64,000 nucleotides of DNA from Fibrobacterota bacterium (GTDB lineage: Bacteria > Fibrobacterota > Chitinivibrionia > Chitinivibrionales > FEN-1185): contig PLWQ01000031.1 of NCBI GenBank assembly GCA_003165595.1, positions 1-64,000 on the forward strand, read 5' to 3'. Each line of letters opens with the position of its first letter. The stretch's first letter is position 1. The notes under the pieces are model-generated. The model was not told where the DNA came from, did no database searches, and saw only the letters and a list, made by a program, of their open reading frames with translations. This document shows, piece by piece, positions 31,985-40,145 of the stretch. The position numbers were made by a program, and so were the translations under genes.

Positions 31985-32548
31985 TTACCAGTCTTTCGCA
32001 TTTTTCCTTTCGACCGCCGCTCCCTGTTTTTCGGGCTTCTTGTTGAGTTCCTTGTCGTCATCGGAATATTGCTCTATGAGCCGCTTTGCCTCTTGCTTTT
32101 TCATGTCTTCCTGCTTCTGCTGCTGCGGTGTCGGCTCAGGCTTCTGATTTTCCTGATTATCCTTGTTTTCCTGACCTTGTTGCTGATCCTGCTTCTGTTG
32201 GTCTTTTTTCTGGTCGTTCTTGTCTTGCTCGTTTTTATCTTGATTTTGTTTGCTATTATCGTTTTTGTCGTTACCTTTTTGCTTGTCTTGTTTGTTTTTG
32301 TCCTGATTGCCTTGATTTTGTTTTTTCTGGTCTTCTTCCTTGATTTTCCCTTTTAGTGCGTTCATCTTCGGGTCTCCTGGATACTTTGCGAGACCTTCCG
32401 CAAGGGTAGCTTTACATTCCTGATTTTTTTCAAAAACGTAAAATTGCGCGCCAGTGTGAAAGTAATCGTTTGCCGTCTGCCCGAGACAAGAGCCTACGAT
32501 TGCAAAAATCTGGAATGCGGTTCTAATTGCCAACGATCTCGACAACAT
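31985..32548 (-). CDS. Exported N/K/Q/D-rich low-complexity protein (second BatC-like)
   Basis: The start is ATG 32548, giving 187 aa with a signal peptide (LAIRTAFQIFAIVGSCLGQ). A half TPR follows (AQFYVFEKNQECKATLAEGL). Residues about 60-150 are almost only K, Q, N, D and E, with patterns such as QNQDKNEQDKNDQKKDQQKQ. The gene overlaps the preceding BatC-like gene by 26 bases, so the two may derive from one longer protein. BatC proteins often carry a charged low-complexity tail. The composition suggests a disordered, soluble periplasmic linker. Antisense frames here encode long runs of hydrophobic residues and are artefacts of the same composition. Confidence 0.65.
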   Translation of the reverse strand: MLSRSLAIRTAFQIFAIVGSCLGQTANDYFHTGAQFYVFEKNQECKATLAEGLAKYPGDPKMNALKGKIKEEDQKKQNQGNQDKNKQDKQKGNDKNDNSKQNQDKNEQDKNDQKKDQQKQDQQQGQENKDNQENQKPEPTPQQQKQEDMKKQEAKRLIEQYSDDDKELNKKPEKQGAAVERKNAKDW

Positions 32549-33245
32549 CCTTGAGCCTCTTGATATAATCGTTGTACGCAGCGGCAGTTTTATCTTTTTG
32601 CAAACAGTCATTCATTATTTGGAATGCCCCTTTGTAGTTTTTCCGGGCAACTTCGTCGTCAGCCAAAGCCTTCATTTTTTTTGCATATTCGCTTGGTTCA
32701 ATATTGCTACCATTTTGGTCGTTCTGTTGTTGCTGTTGCTGCATCTGCTTAATTTTCTTTTGCACCAGCTGCACATTCCATTTTGAATCTTTGTCCGACG
32801 GCTGTACATCGAGGGATTTAATATAATTCTCAAGCGCTCCCTTGTATTTGTCCATTGCCTGCTGGTTGTTCTGGGCGGACAATTGCTCGCCCTGCATGTA
32901 AAGCGCGTTGCCGAGGTTGTAGTACAAGGAAGAAAGTGCCCTTTTGTCCTTTGTCTCTTTTGCCTGGTTGTAGGCTTCTTCGGCCTTGTCGTACTGTCCG
33001 AGCCGGTACAGTGCCGAGCCTTTGTTCATTTTGAGCTTAGGTTCCCCGGGGTATTCGAGGATGAGGTTGTCGTAATCTTTGAGCGCCTGTTCGTAGTTCT
33101 TGGTGCTGTACTGTTTGTTGGCGACGCTGTTTTTTGAATGCAATTCGTCGGAATGCGCCGCTGCGGCAAGCACGGCAATACACGCGCCTGCCAGGATGAT
33201 GGCGCAGGGCACAACGGGTGCGTGAGTTGCTGTCCGCAGAGACAT
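32523..33245 (-). CDS. batC: BatC-like TPR protein
   Basis: ATG 33245, two bases after the BatB stop, gives 240 aa; an upstream ATG at 33269 lies within BatB. A signal peptide (AIILAGACIAVLAAAAHS) is followed by TPR repeats: ANKQYSTKNYEQALKDYDNL, LYRLGQYDKAEEAYNQAKE and LYYNLGNALYMQGEQLSA. A Q-rich coiled stretch (QKKIKQMQQQQQQNDQNGSN) and a last TPR-like unit (DEVARKNYKGAFQIMNDCL) close it. BatC proteins link the VWA and BatD parts of the Bat complex in the periplasm. Confidence 0.8.
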   Translation of the reverse strand: MSLRTATHAPVVPCAIILAGACIAVLAAAAHSDELHSKNSVANKQYSTKNYEQALKDYDNLILEYPGEPKLKMNKGSALYRLGQYDKAEEAYNQAKETKDKRALSSLYYNLGNALYMQGEQLSAQNNQQAMDKYKGALENYIKSLDVQPSDKDSKWNVQLVQKKIKQMQQQQQQNDQNGSNIEPSEYAKKMKALADDEVARKNYKGAFQIMNDCLQKDKTAAAYNDYIKRLKDVVEIVGN

Positions 33246-33247
33246 TG

Positions 33248-34270
33248 TTACTCGATTCTGCCTTTCCATTGAAGTTCAGATTTGACAATCTCAGGAACGA
33301 AGAACTCCAGCAGGAGGAAGAAAAGCGCAATCGCGAGAAACAGCTGATATTGCTCCTCGAAGATGTTCATCCGGTCGGTGCCGAGCTGGTTCTTCTCCAT
33401 CTTTGCAATTTCACCGTAGATGGCCGGCATGTCGAGCGAGGTACCGGCATGAAAGTACTTGCCGTTTCCTTCGGTTGCGACTTTCTCAAGCATCATCGAA
33501 TTGAGCCGCGTCATTACCAGGTCGCCGTTTTCGTCCTTCTTGTAGGCAATGTTCCCTTTGCCTTTGTTCACCGGAATGGGAACCCCGCTCTCCGAGCCGA
33601 GGCCCACGGTGTAGATCTTGATGCCGAGTTGCGCGGCTTTCTGCGCGGCAATCACCGCGTCGCCTTCGTTCTCCTCACCATCCGAAAGCACGATGAGCAC
33701 GCGCGATTTGCTTTTTTGCGAACGAAACGCCTCAACCGACAGGTTGATGGCGCCGGCGATATCGGTCCCCTGGCTCTGGACCCAGTCGGTGGAGAGGACG
33801 CTCACGAACATTTTTGCGGCTCCGTAGTCGAGCGTAAGCGGGCACTGCACAAAGCTTTCACCCGCAAATACCACAATGCCGATGCGGTCGCCCTTGAGAA
33901 GGTCTATGAGCCTTCCGATCTCGAATTTTGCCCGTTCGAGACGGCTGGGTGCGATGTCCTCCGCAAGCATGCTTCTGGAAATGTCGAGCGCCACGATCAC
34001 GTCGACGCCCTTGCGTTCCACCACTTCCGTTTTCACGCCGAACCTGGGCTGGGTAAGCGCGACAACCGCGAAGAACACGAAACACAAAAACAGCGCCCAT
34101 TTGAGTACCTGCTGGTGGAGAAGCTTCTCCGGCGTCAACCTTTTCATGAGCGCAAGCTGCGCGAAGCGCGCGAGGGCCGCCTGCTTCCACTGATGGGCGA
34201 GAATAAAAAGCCCCACCAACGCGGGAATCATGAGCAGAAGCCAGAAATATGCCGGACAGCCGAATCTCAT
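33248..34270 (-). CDS. batB: BatB, membrane VWA protein
   Basis: This 340-aa protein is made of two N-terminal membrane helices (FWLLLMIPALVGLFILAHQW, KWALFLCFVFFAVVALTQP), a VWA domain and a C-terminal helix (YQLFLAIALFFLLLEFFVP). The VWA domain has an intact MIDAS motif DISRSM, followed by GTDIAGAI and IVLSDGEENEG. Length and topology fit BatB. GAGGGG precedes the ATG. It sits 55 bases after BatA and just before BatC, as in other bat operons. Bat proteins contribute to aerotolerance or envelope stress resistance in Bacteroides and Leptospira relatives; the exact activity is not settled. Confidence 0.9.
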   Translation of the reverse strand: MRFGCPAYFWLLLMIPALVGLFILAHQWKQAALARFAQLALMKRLTPEKLLHQQVLKWALFLCFVFFAVVALTQPRFGVKTEVVERKGVDVIVALDISRSMLAEDIAPSRLERAKFEIGRLIDLLKGDRIGIVVFAGESFVQCPLTLDYGAAKMFVSVLSTDWVQSQGTDIAGAINLSVEAFRSQKSKSRVLIVLSDGEENEGDAVIAAQKAAQLGIKIYTVGLGSESGVPIPVNKGKGNIAYKKDENGDLVMTRLNSMMLEKVATEGNGKYFHAGTSLDMPAIYGEIAKMEKNQLGTDRMNIFEEQYQLFLAIALFFLLLEFFVPEIVKSELQWKGRIE

Positions 34271-34325
34271 GGCAGAAGCCCCTCGGACCTGAATGGGAAC
34301 AAGTCAACTCGTATACACGTGCAAT

Positions 34326-35330
34326 TCACGGAATCCTCCGGAACCACGTATGCGAGAGCAGGCTTTCCGCAAAAAGCAACAAGCAGCCCGCGATGAGCCA
34401 CGGGAAAAACCTGTCCGCGTAACTGGTATACAGCTTTGTCTTTATCTGCGTTTTTTCCATTTTGTCTATTGTGTCGTAGATTTCCCTGAGTTTTTCCGCG
34501 TTCTGGGCGCGAAAGAATTTGCCGCCCGTCGCGCCGGCAATGTCGGCAAGCAATTGTTCGTCGAGGTCGGATTGAATCATCTGTATCTGCGTTCCAACAA
34601 CCTTGCCGGTAAATTGGTCCACCATCTGGGCCGGATAGGGAACCTGCCCTTCCTTGCCAACGCCGATGGTGTAGATTTTTATGCCAAGTTCCGCCGCCGC
34701 CTTGGCGGCTGCTACCGGCGCGATCTCGCCGAAATTGTTCCCGCCGTCGGTGAGCAGGATCATCACCTTGCTCTTCGCGGGCGTGTCCTTGATGCGATTG
34801 GCCGCAGTGGCTATCGCCGTACCTATTGCGGTTGCGTCGCCGAAGTCTTCGAAGTCTATTTTGTCGACAAATTGCGTGAGAACGTTGTAGTCAAGCGTGA
34901 GCGGGCACTTGGTGTAAGCGCGCTTGGCGAAAATCACCAGTCCGATCCGGTCGTTGTGCCGCTTCTTGATAAAATCCTTTACCGTCTCTTTGGCCACAAA
35001 AAGCCTGTTGTTGGGTTGGAAATCGAGCGACCGCATGCTGAACGAAACGTCGAGCACGAGCACGATATCGACGCCCTCGGTGGTCACTTCCTCCTCGGAT
35101 GTACCCTTCTCCGGCCGCGCCAGGGCAACCACAAGCAAGCCAATGCCCGCGAGCCGCAGCGCAAACGGCGCGTGGCGCAGAAGAAGAAAACGCGATGCCG
35201 GTATCTTTTTGATTGCGGACAAATCGGAAAAGCGCACTGCCGGACGGCTTCTTTCCCGGCGGATATACACCCATGCCATGGGAATCCACGCGAGCAGCAG
35301 CAGCAGGAGCCACGGGTTTTTAAGATGCAC
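34326..35330 (-). CDS. batA: BatA, membrane VWA protein
   Basis: GTG 35330 is preceded by GGAGG with a six-base gap, giving 334 aa; the longer frame from 35405 would lie inside the preceding gene. The protein starts VHLKNPWLLLLLLAWIPMAW, a membrane helix typical of BatA, with a second at about 58-75. The VWA domain has DVSFSM (MIDAS), then GDATAIGTAIATA and ILLTDGGNNFG. A C-terminal helix follows (WLIAGCLLLFAESLL). It overlaps the preceding gene by 11 bases, so translation is probably coupled. Confidence 0.9.
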   Translation of the reverse strand: MHLKNPWLLLLLLAWIPMAWVYIRRERSRPAVRFSDLSAIKKIPASRFLLLRHAPFALRLAGIGLLVVALARPEKGTSEEEVTTEGVDIVLVLDVSFSMRSLDFQPNNRLFVAKETVKDFIKKRHNDRIGLVIFAKRAYTKCPLTLDYNVLTQFVDKIDFEDFGDATAIGTAIATAANRIKDTPAKSKVMILLTDGGNNFGEIAPVAAAKAAAELGIKIYTIGVGKEGQVPYPAQMVDQFTGKVVGTQIQMIQSDLDEQLLADIAGATGGKFFRAQNAEKLREIYDTIDKMEKTQIKTKLYTSYADRFFPWLIAGCLLLFAESLLSHTWFRRIP

Positions 35331-36282
35331 TGCCGGCCTCCGTCTTTGCTGCCGCGGCGGGCGTTTGGACCGGCTTGGTCTTTTCCACGAATGCCCGCAT
35401 GTCAACTCCGAACCGAGACACCGTGTCGTTGTCGGGCAACCACTTGGCGAATTTTACGGGGTCCGTGGTCGAGAAGAACCAGTCGACCGTCTTTCGTTCT
35501 GCAAGACCGAGCGGCGACGCCTTCACCCAATCCAGGATTTCCTGGGTGGTGAACTCGGCGATCTGCACGGCGAACCGCCTTTCGAGGTATCGCTTGATAA
35601 TTTCGGAAAGTTCGAACACGTATTCGCGGATCATGCCTTTGGCGACGTAGTTCTTCGCTTCGAGCCGGCTCAGGGCCTCCAGAGCCTCTTCGTAGGGAGG
35701 TTTGGGCGGGGCGGATTGCGCCGGTTTTGCCGCCTTTGCAAAGAACCGGCGGCCAAAGAAAATCGCGGCGGCGAGGAGGGCCGCACCTGCAATGATCCAC
35801 AGCCACGCAAGCGACGGTTTCCCGGCGTTTTGCTGCGGCTTGAGGTCCTTGATGGCCGCGGTATCGGGCGAAGAAACCAGAAGCACCCGCATTGGAATCG
35901 GTTGGGTGCGCAGCGTTTCGGTTGTCTTGTCTTTCGTTACGATGAAATCGAGGGCGGGCAGGGTGCACGGCTCGGCAGTGTAGGTCGTTACCGCATAATG
36001 AAAAGAGAGGCTGTCCGCCGATTTCTTCTCCGTTTTGTCGGACGTCCATTCCTTTACCGATAGTTTTCCGAATCCGTTGTCGGTCGGAGGAGGAGTAACC
36101 TGGCTTCCCGGGGGCACGACAAGGGCCACGCCGACATGCACTCTGTCACCGATGTAAAGGCTATCCTGGCTTGCCGAATAAAATATCATGCTGCCGAAGC
36201 AGAGTGACGAGTGCGCGGCAATAGCGAGAAAAAGAACCCGGGAAATTGATTGAAAATCCATGGCGGCAGATTTAAGATTCAT
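35320..36282 (-). CDS. DUF4381/BatD-like membrane protein, first gene of the bat operon
   Basis: About 320 aa from ATG 36282; ATG 36285, ATG 36261 and a TTG at 36300 are alternatives and no ribosome-binding site decides. A signal peptide (ISRVLFLAIAAHSSLCFG) leads into a BatD-like beta domain (IFYSASQDSLYIGDRVHV). A helix at about 165-185 (WLWIIAGAALLAAAIFFG) is followed by a cytoplasmic domain like DUF4381: YEEALEALSRLEAKNYVAKG, REYVFELSEIIKRYLERRF and TTQEILDWV. In other genomes an AAA (MoxR) gene and a DUF58 gene precede bat operons. Neither is upstream here, where a 250-base gap and a plus-strand gene follow. Confidence 0.7.
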   Translation of the reverse strand: MNLKSAAMDFQSISRVLFLAIAAHSSLCFGSMIFYSASQDSLYIGDRVHVGVALVVPPGSQVTPPPTDNGFGKLSVKEWTSDKTEKKSADSLSFHYAVTTYTAEPCTLPALDFIVTKDKTTETLRTQPIPMRVLLVSSPDTAAIKDLKPQQNAGKPSLAWLWIIAGAALLAAAIFFGRRFFAKAAKPAQSAPPKPPYEEALEALSRLEAKNYVAKGMIREYVFELSEIIKRYLERRFAVQIAEFTTQEILDWVKASPLGLAERKTVDWFFSTTDPVKFAKWLPDNDTVSRFGVDMRAFVEKTKPVQTPAAAAKTEAGSAS

Positions 36283-36435
36283 CATAGACCATACAGTCAA
36301 TGGCTGTCAGTGTGTTGCGGGAAAATCTGTACATTACGTTCCGGTAACTTCGTTTATTATCAAACGTTATGCGCCGCACCGGAAACCCCGGCGGCGCGTT
36401 TCGAAGATTGGTAAAAATAAATAAAGGAAGGTCGT

Positions 36436-36510
36436 ATGCCGCTGATTATCGAATCCAATTTGGGCGTAGATAGGCGGATGGCTTCCAGGGCGTCCGTGGC
36501 CATATTGTAA
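36436..36510 (+). CDS. Possible 24-codon leader peptide
   Basis: AAGGAAGG precedes ATG 36436, and the frame codes for 24 residues (MPLIIESNLGVDRRMASRAS...) before TAA. It lies 30 bases upstream of the next gene. The start resembles the first residues of flagellins (xLIIxxNL), but the rest does not. It may be a leader peptide, a remnant or chance. Confidence 0.25.
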   Translation: MPLIIESNLGVDRRMASRASVAIL

Positions 36511-36541
36511 TTTCTGTATCCCACTTTTCCACGGGAGGAAC

Positions 36542-37444
36542 GTGCAGATTCACGGTTTGAGACATGTTCTGGGCGCAGTGCTGGCGATTGCCATGGTTCT
36601 GCCCGTTTGTGCCAAAGACGGTTCGGATTCGCCGTCGCAAGAACCCTGCGGCGGCTTCCGGATAGCGCCCGAGTATCATTTCGACGAGGACGTTCATTTC
36701 TTCTTCAACCAGAAGGATTCGACTTTCAAACGACTTTACTTTGTAGAATGGAATACCTTCGCGGAACTTGCCTTTTTTTCAATCGACAACCGTTTCTTCT
36801 TCTTCTTCGACATGCAGGCCGCGATTGATCTCGGCAGGTGGCCCGACAAGGCGATTCTGTTCGATCCCAACCAGGTTGACATAGGGTTCGGCCCAACGTT
36901 CGAATACAGGTTTAATCGGCTCAACGTGGCGCTCGGGCTCGATCATCACTGTTTTCACCAAATAGACACGCTGGTTACCGCCCCGGATTTCGGGCCGATG
37001 TATTGGAACAAACTGATGCTCAGCGTTTCTTCGCCGCAGTTTCGGCCGGAGGCATTCAGGGAGGCCATAGGGCATGGTGCGGAGCTTACCTGGGACCGGA
37101 GGATTGCCTGGCAGGCAGGGATTGCATATACGCTGCACGATTTTTTCGGAATGGACACTTCGATAGTGGGCTGGAACCAGGTCTACATGATTGACCTTAC
37201 CGGAGAGGCTCGCTGCGCGGCATTCCGGTTCAAAGGGTTCGCTGCGATTCTGGACGGCAAGACGGGAGCGTATTTTACCCGGACGAACCAGACATTATGG
37301 AACCAGCAGCTTCGCGCGGAACTGCTTGCCACCGAGGGAAAATTCGGGCTTGATCTTTTCGTTAATTGGGTCGTTGTCGACCAGTTGCAGAAACGCCTGA
37401 ACAAGGACAGGCTTGTGGCGATCGGAATTGACGGTTTCAGGTGA
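36542..37444 (+). CDS. Probable outer-membrane beta-barrel protein, unknown
   Basis: GTG 36542 sits five bases after GGGAGGA, giving 300 aa with a signal peptide (LGAVLAIAMVLPVCA). The body alternates short hydrophobic strands with aromatic and charged turns (FGPTFEYRFNRLNVALGLDHH, AWQAGIAYTLHDFFGM, ELLATEGKFGLDLFVNWVVV), as in outer-membrane barrels. FFFFF near residue 85 is unusual. The last residues are DGFR rather than a strand ending in Phe, so membrane insertion is not certain. No family was recognised. It lies between the bat operon and the dGTPase gene. Confidence 0.6.
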   Translation: MQIHGLRHVLGAVLAIAMVLPVCAKDGSDSPSQEPCGGFRIAPEYHFDEDVHFFFNQKDSTFKRLYFVEWNTFAELAFFSIDNRFFFFFDMQAAIDLGRWPDKAILFDPNQVDIGFGPTFEYRFNRLNVALGLDHHCFHQIDTLVTAPDFGPMYWNKLMLSVSSPQFRPEAFREAIGHGAELTWDRRIAWQAGIAYTLHDFFGMDTSIVGWNQVYMIDLTGEARCAAFRFKGFAAILDGKTGAYFTRTNQTLWNQQLRAELLATEGKFGLDLFVNWVVVDQLQKRLNKDRLVAIGIDGFR

Positions 37445-37468
37445 TAATTTAATTATTTTTGGAATGGT

Positions 37469-37601
37469 TTTCACCACAAAGACGCAAAGGACGCAAAGAA
37501 GAGAAAATGGAGGCGAAGGATTGTGGAAACGCCACGCTATTTGCACCTTGCAATCCTCGCTTAACTTTCAAGAAATCTTTGCGCCTTTGCGGTGAGTCTT
37601 T
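37469..37601. repeat. CTTTGCG-type dispersed palindromic repeat, copy 2
   Basis: The left arm TTTCACCACAAAGACGCAAA is complementary to the right arm CTTTGCGCCTTTGCGGTGAG. It lies between the barrel-protein gene and the dGTPase gene and belongs to the family at 27062 and 39119. Confidence 0.75.
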
Positions 37602-37623
37602 GTTTAAGCCGGTCGAGTGAAAC

Positions 37624-38790
37624 ATGAAAACCGAATTCGACATTATCCGGATTCTCAGCGAGAACGAGGAGAAGCTTTCTCCTTTTGCAAAGAAAAGCTC
37701 GCAGTCGCTCGGAAGAAAATTTCCCATGAAGCGGGACCCCTTCCGCCTCGAATTTTCCCGCGACGAGACCAGGATACTCCACAGCCCGCCGTTTCGGCGC
37801 CTCAAGCACAAGACGCAGGTATTCCTGTCGCCGGACAACGACCACATCTGCACGCGCATGGAGCATGTGCTCCACGTTTCCAGCATCGCCTACGTGATCG
37901 GCCGGTGCCTCAATCTCAATATAGACTTGATAAATGCGATTGCAAAGGGACACGATCTCGGGCACCCGCCGTTTGGCCACGCGGGCGAGCGCGAGCTCGA
38001 CAAATTGCTGAGAGACCACGGCATTGCGCACGGGTTCCAGCACGAGGTGCACGGCCTGCGCGTCGTGGACAAGCTCACCAACTACGGGGCCGGCCTCAAC
38101 CTGACGTATGAGGTGAGGGACGGCATCATCACGCATTGCGGCGAAAGCTTCGACCGGGTTCTTGCGCCGGACCGCGCACGGGATCTCACCAAGCTTGAGG
38201 AAATCGACGATCGCGATTCCATGCCCTCAACGCTTGAAGGATGTCTCGTAAGAATGGTGGACCGCATCGCCTACCTCGGACGGGACCTCGAAGACGGCAT
38301 CAAGGCGGGCATCATCCGCAAGACCGACGTTCCCGCAACCGTGACCAAAGACCTGGGCGCCGACAACGGAGCCATAATAGGACGGTTTGTCAACGACATC
38401 ATCGCTAACAGCATCGACAAGGATGCCATAATGATGAGCAAGGAGGTCCTTGCGCTTATGGAACGTCTCAAGGATTTCAACTACGAATGCATTTACAACC
38501 ATCCCGAGGTAGAGATCAAGGCGAAAAAATCCGGGCACATCATAGGCCTCCTGTTTAGCGAACTCATGGAGATTCTCAAGAAATCCGATCGAGGCAAGGA
38601 CGCGGCCAACGTGCACGCGGTGGTGCGCGAGGCGCCGAGCATGGAGGTTTTCTTCCATTTTATCAAGAACACGAATTATGTCGACGAAACGCCGGCCTGG
38701 CGGATCGCCGCCGACTACATAGCGGGAATGACCGATCACTTCGCAGAAAGGACGTACATCCAGCTTTTTGTGCCCACACCGGTTATCTGA
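37624..38790 (+). CDS. dgt: dGTPase-like HD-domain triphosphohydrolase
   Basis: This 388-aa protein is of the deoxyguanosine-triphosphate triphosphohydrolase type, which hydrolyses dNTP to nucleoside and triphosphate. HD motifs are present: RLKHKTQVFLSPDNDHICTR, RMEHVLHVSSIA (H), KGHDLGHPPFGHAGE (HD) and RMVDRIAYLGRDLED. The N-terminal RDPFRLEFSRDETRI fits the family. Dgt proteins balance dNTP pools and have been tied to phage resistance. The gene follows the repeat at 37469-37601 directly, with a weak GAG ribosome-binding site before the ATG. The activity is inferred; whether it prefers dGTP is not known. Confidence 0.9.
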   Translation: MKTEFDIIRILSENEEKLSPFAKKSSQSLGRKFPMKRDPFRLEFSRDETRILHSPPFRRLKHKTQVFLSPDNDHICTRMEHVLHVSSIAYVIGRCLNLNIDLINAIAKGHDLGHPPFGHAGERELDKLLRDHGIAHGFQHEVHGLRVVDKLTNYGAGLNLTYEVRDGIITHCGESFDRVLAPDRARDLTKLEEIDDRDSMPSTLEGCLVRMVDRIAYLGRDLEDGIKAGIIRKTDVPATVTKDLGADNGAIIGRFVNDIIANSIDKDAIMMSKEVLALMERLKDFNYECIYNHPEVEIKAKKSGHIIGLLFSELMEILKKSDRGKDAANVHAVVREAPSMEVFFHFIKNTNYVDETPAWRIAADYIAGMTDHFAERTYIQLFVPTPVI

Positions 38791-38838
38791 GTGACCGGCG
38801 GTTGCACGCGCTTTTGACGCACAGGCTGGAAGACTCAC

Positions 38839-39102
38839 ATGGCTTCACATCAAATCATTCGGTCAAACGGCAAACAGGAATACCAGTCGTTTTTCGCGGA
38901 GTTATGGGATTCATTCTGGAATCCCCCTCGGCTCAATTGCCCAAAATGCGGCGGCACCGGCGTGGAGTATTACGACCCTTTTTTCTTTTCGCCGATTCGA
39001 ACACTCAAGGGGCATCGCCGCGTCAGATGCCCCGCCTGCCGGTTTATCTGGCGGCCTAGCAGAAGGCGCAAGCCGTTCTGGAAGGGAGACAGGCCTTTTT
39101 GA
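38839..39102 (+). CDS. Small zinc-ribbon-like protein
   Basis: An 87-aa basic protein with two C-x2-C pairs: LNCPKCGGTGVEYYD (C34, C37) and VRCPACRF (C64, C67). The spacing fits a zinc ribbon. The C-terminus is rich in Arg and Lys (WRPSRRRKPFWKGDRPF). It starts 48 bases after the dGTPase gene. RNA or DNA binding is possible but not shown. Confidence 0.65.
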   Translation: MASHQIIRSNGKQEYQSFFAELWDSFWNPPRLNCPKCGGTGVEYYDPFFFSPIRTLKGHRRVRCPACRFIWRPSRRRKPFWKGDRPF

Positions 39103-39118
39103 TCCTAAATTCCACAGA

Positions 39119-39312
39119 TGCCATTCACCGCAAAGACGCAAAGGCCGCAAAGAAATGGCCTTATAGACTTTTTACCATTGTCGACTCATTAACCGACAGC
39201 ATTTCGAACTCTCATTTTCGTTGTCTGCACGTTGTTGACTTTCAATCTGCTTTCGTTCGCGTACCTTAGCGTACTTTGCGCCTTTGCGGTGAACTGTATT
39301 TTTTAGGTTTGA
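39119..39312. repeat. CTTTGCG-type dispersed palindromic repeat, copy 3
   Basis: The left arm CCATTCACCGCAAAGACGCA (39121-39140) is complementary to the right arm CTTTGCGCCTTTGCGGTGAA (39273-39292). The right arm plus flank, GCGTACCTTAGCGTACTTTG onward, is almost identical to copy 1 at 27062-27117. The centre (about 39160-39250) holds no gene. Confidence 0.75.
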
Positions 39313-39391
39313 TGTATATTCCACGGTAGAGGGCATGCGGGCAATAAGAAATTGCGGTTTCCGTATTTTTAGAGGGATTGCCGGAGGGACT

Positions 39392-39886
39392 ATGAAAACG
39401 ACGGCTGTGGTGATAGGTCTCTGCCTTGTGTCGCTGGCTTTGGGTCAGGATGCGGACTCTTACAAGTCTACAGGCGATTCCCTCAAGGGCGGGTGGCTCG
39501 ATCCTTCACGCTTTTCCTTCCATAATTCCGTGAGTTTCGGCATGGCAAGCGCCAGCGGATCATCACTGCAATCCCAGGGCCTCTACAGTACCATGCTCAC
39601 CTACAAGTTCTCGCAGCCCATAACGCTCAATCTCAATTTTGGATTGCCCTTGTTTTCCACGTTTGCTGAGGGACAGAATCTTAGTTCTCAGAACCTGACC
39701 TCCATGGAGTATTTCCGGAACATGCCCATCGATGTTTCCCTGGCGTGGAAAGCCACGGACAACATGTTTTTTCTCCTGAGCTTTGAGCGTGCGCCCGCGG
39801 GATATTACTCCGACTTCAATTCGCCGCTTTACTATCTGCCCGTCAACAGGGGGGCAATGTTGTCGCCCGCAGCAGGGGTTCATTGA
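39392..39886 (+). CDS. Exported protein with beta-barrel character
   Basis: ATG 39392 has GGAGGG upstream, giving 164 aa with a signal peptide (TTAVVIGLCLVSLALGQ). The rest is rich in amphipathic strands (SFHNSVSFGMASAS, GLYSTMLTYKFSQPITLNLN, IDVSLAWKATDNMFFLLSFE), which suggests a small outer-membrane protein. No family was recognised. Its stop overlaps the stop region of the converging small gene by seven bases. Confidence 0.6.
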   Translation: MKTTAVVIGLCLVSLALGQDADSYKSTGDSLKGGWLDPSRFSFHNSVSFGMASASGSSLQSQGLYSTMLTYKFSQPITLNLNFGLPLFSTFAEGQNLSSQNLTSMEYFRNMPIDVSLAWKATDNMFFLLSFERAPAGYYSDFNSPLYYLPVNRGAMLSPAAGVH

Positions 39887-40131
39887 TCTGGCCGCTCTTG
39901 CCGGCCCAGGTTCTTGATTCTTTTTTCCAAATGCATGCCGACTTTTTGCCATAGCTCGCTGGTTCGGATCGTCTGTCCCTTCCGCAGCCTGAATGACTTC
40001 GTTGCCTGCGCTATTTCTCCTTCAACAAGCTTCTTATTCAAGCCATAGTGGATGCTGAAGTAGTCGCACAGCTCCTGTTTGGAATGCCACCGGAAAGAGC
40101 TTCTGCGCTGCTCCAACGCTTCTTCGTTCAT
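39880..40131 (-). CDS. Small protein of unknown function downstream of ispE
   Basis: ATG 40131 lies seven bases after AGGAGGG, which decides it over the ATG at 40137, giving 83 aa. It opens NEEALEQRRSSFRWHSKQEL. It is basic and mostly helical, ending RIKNLGRQERPDQ. No domain was recognised. It begins 14 bases after the ispE stop codon and is surely in the same operon. Its 3' end overlaps the 39392-39886 gene on the other strand. Confidence 0.65.
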   Translation of the reverse strand: MNEEALEQRRSSFRWHSKQELCDYFSIHYGLNKKLVEGEIAQATKSFRLRKGQTIRTSELWQKVGMHLEKRIKNLGRQERPDQ

Positions 40132-40145
40132 GCGCATCCCTCCTG

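Noticed and set aside
32069-32356. Strikingly hydrophobic 95-codon plus-strand ORF (Leu/Phe/Val runs), suggestive of a membrane protein.
   Set aside because: It is the exact antisense of the K/Q/N/D-rich region of the minus-strand bat gene; the codons for Lys, Gln and Asn give Leu, Phe and Val on the other strand.
37469-39312. Repeats of CGCAAAGACGCAAAGG considered as a CRISPR array.
   Set aside because: Only single inverted arms occur, not evenly spaced direct repeats with unique spacers; no cas genes are nearby.
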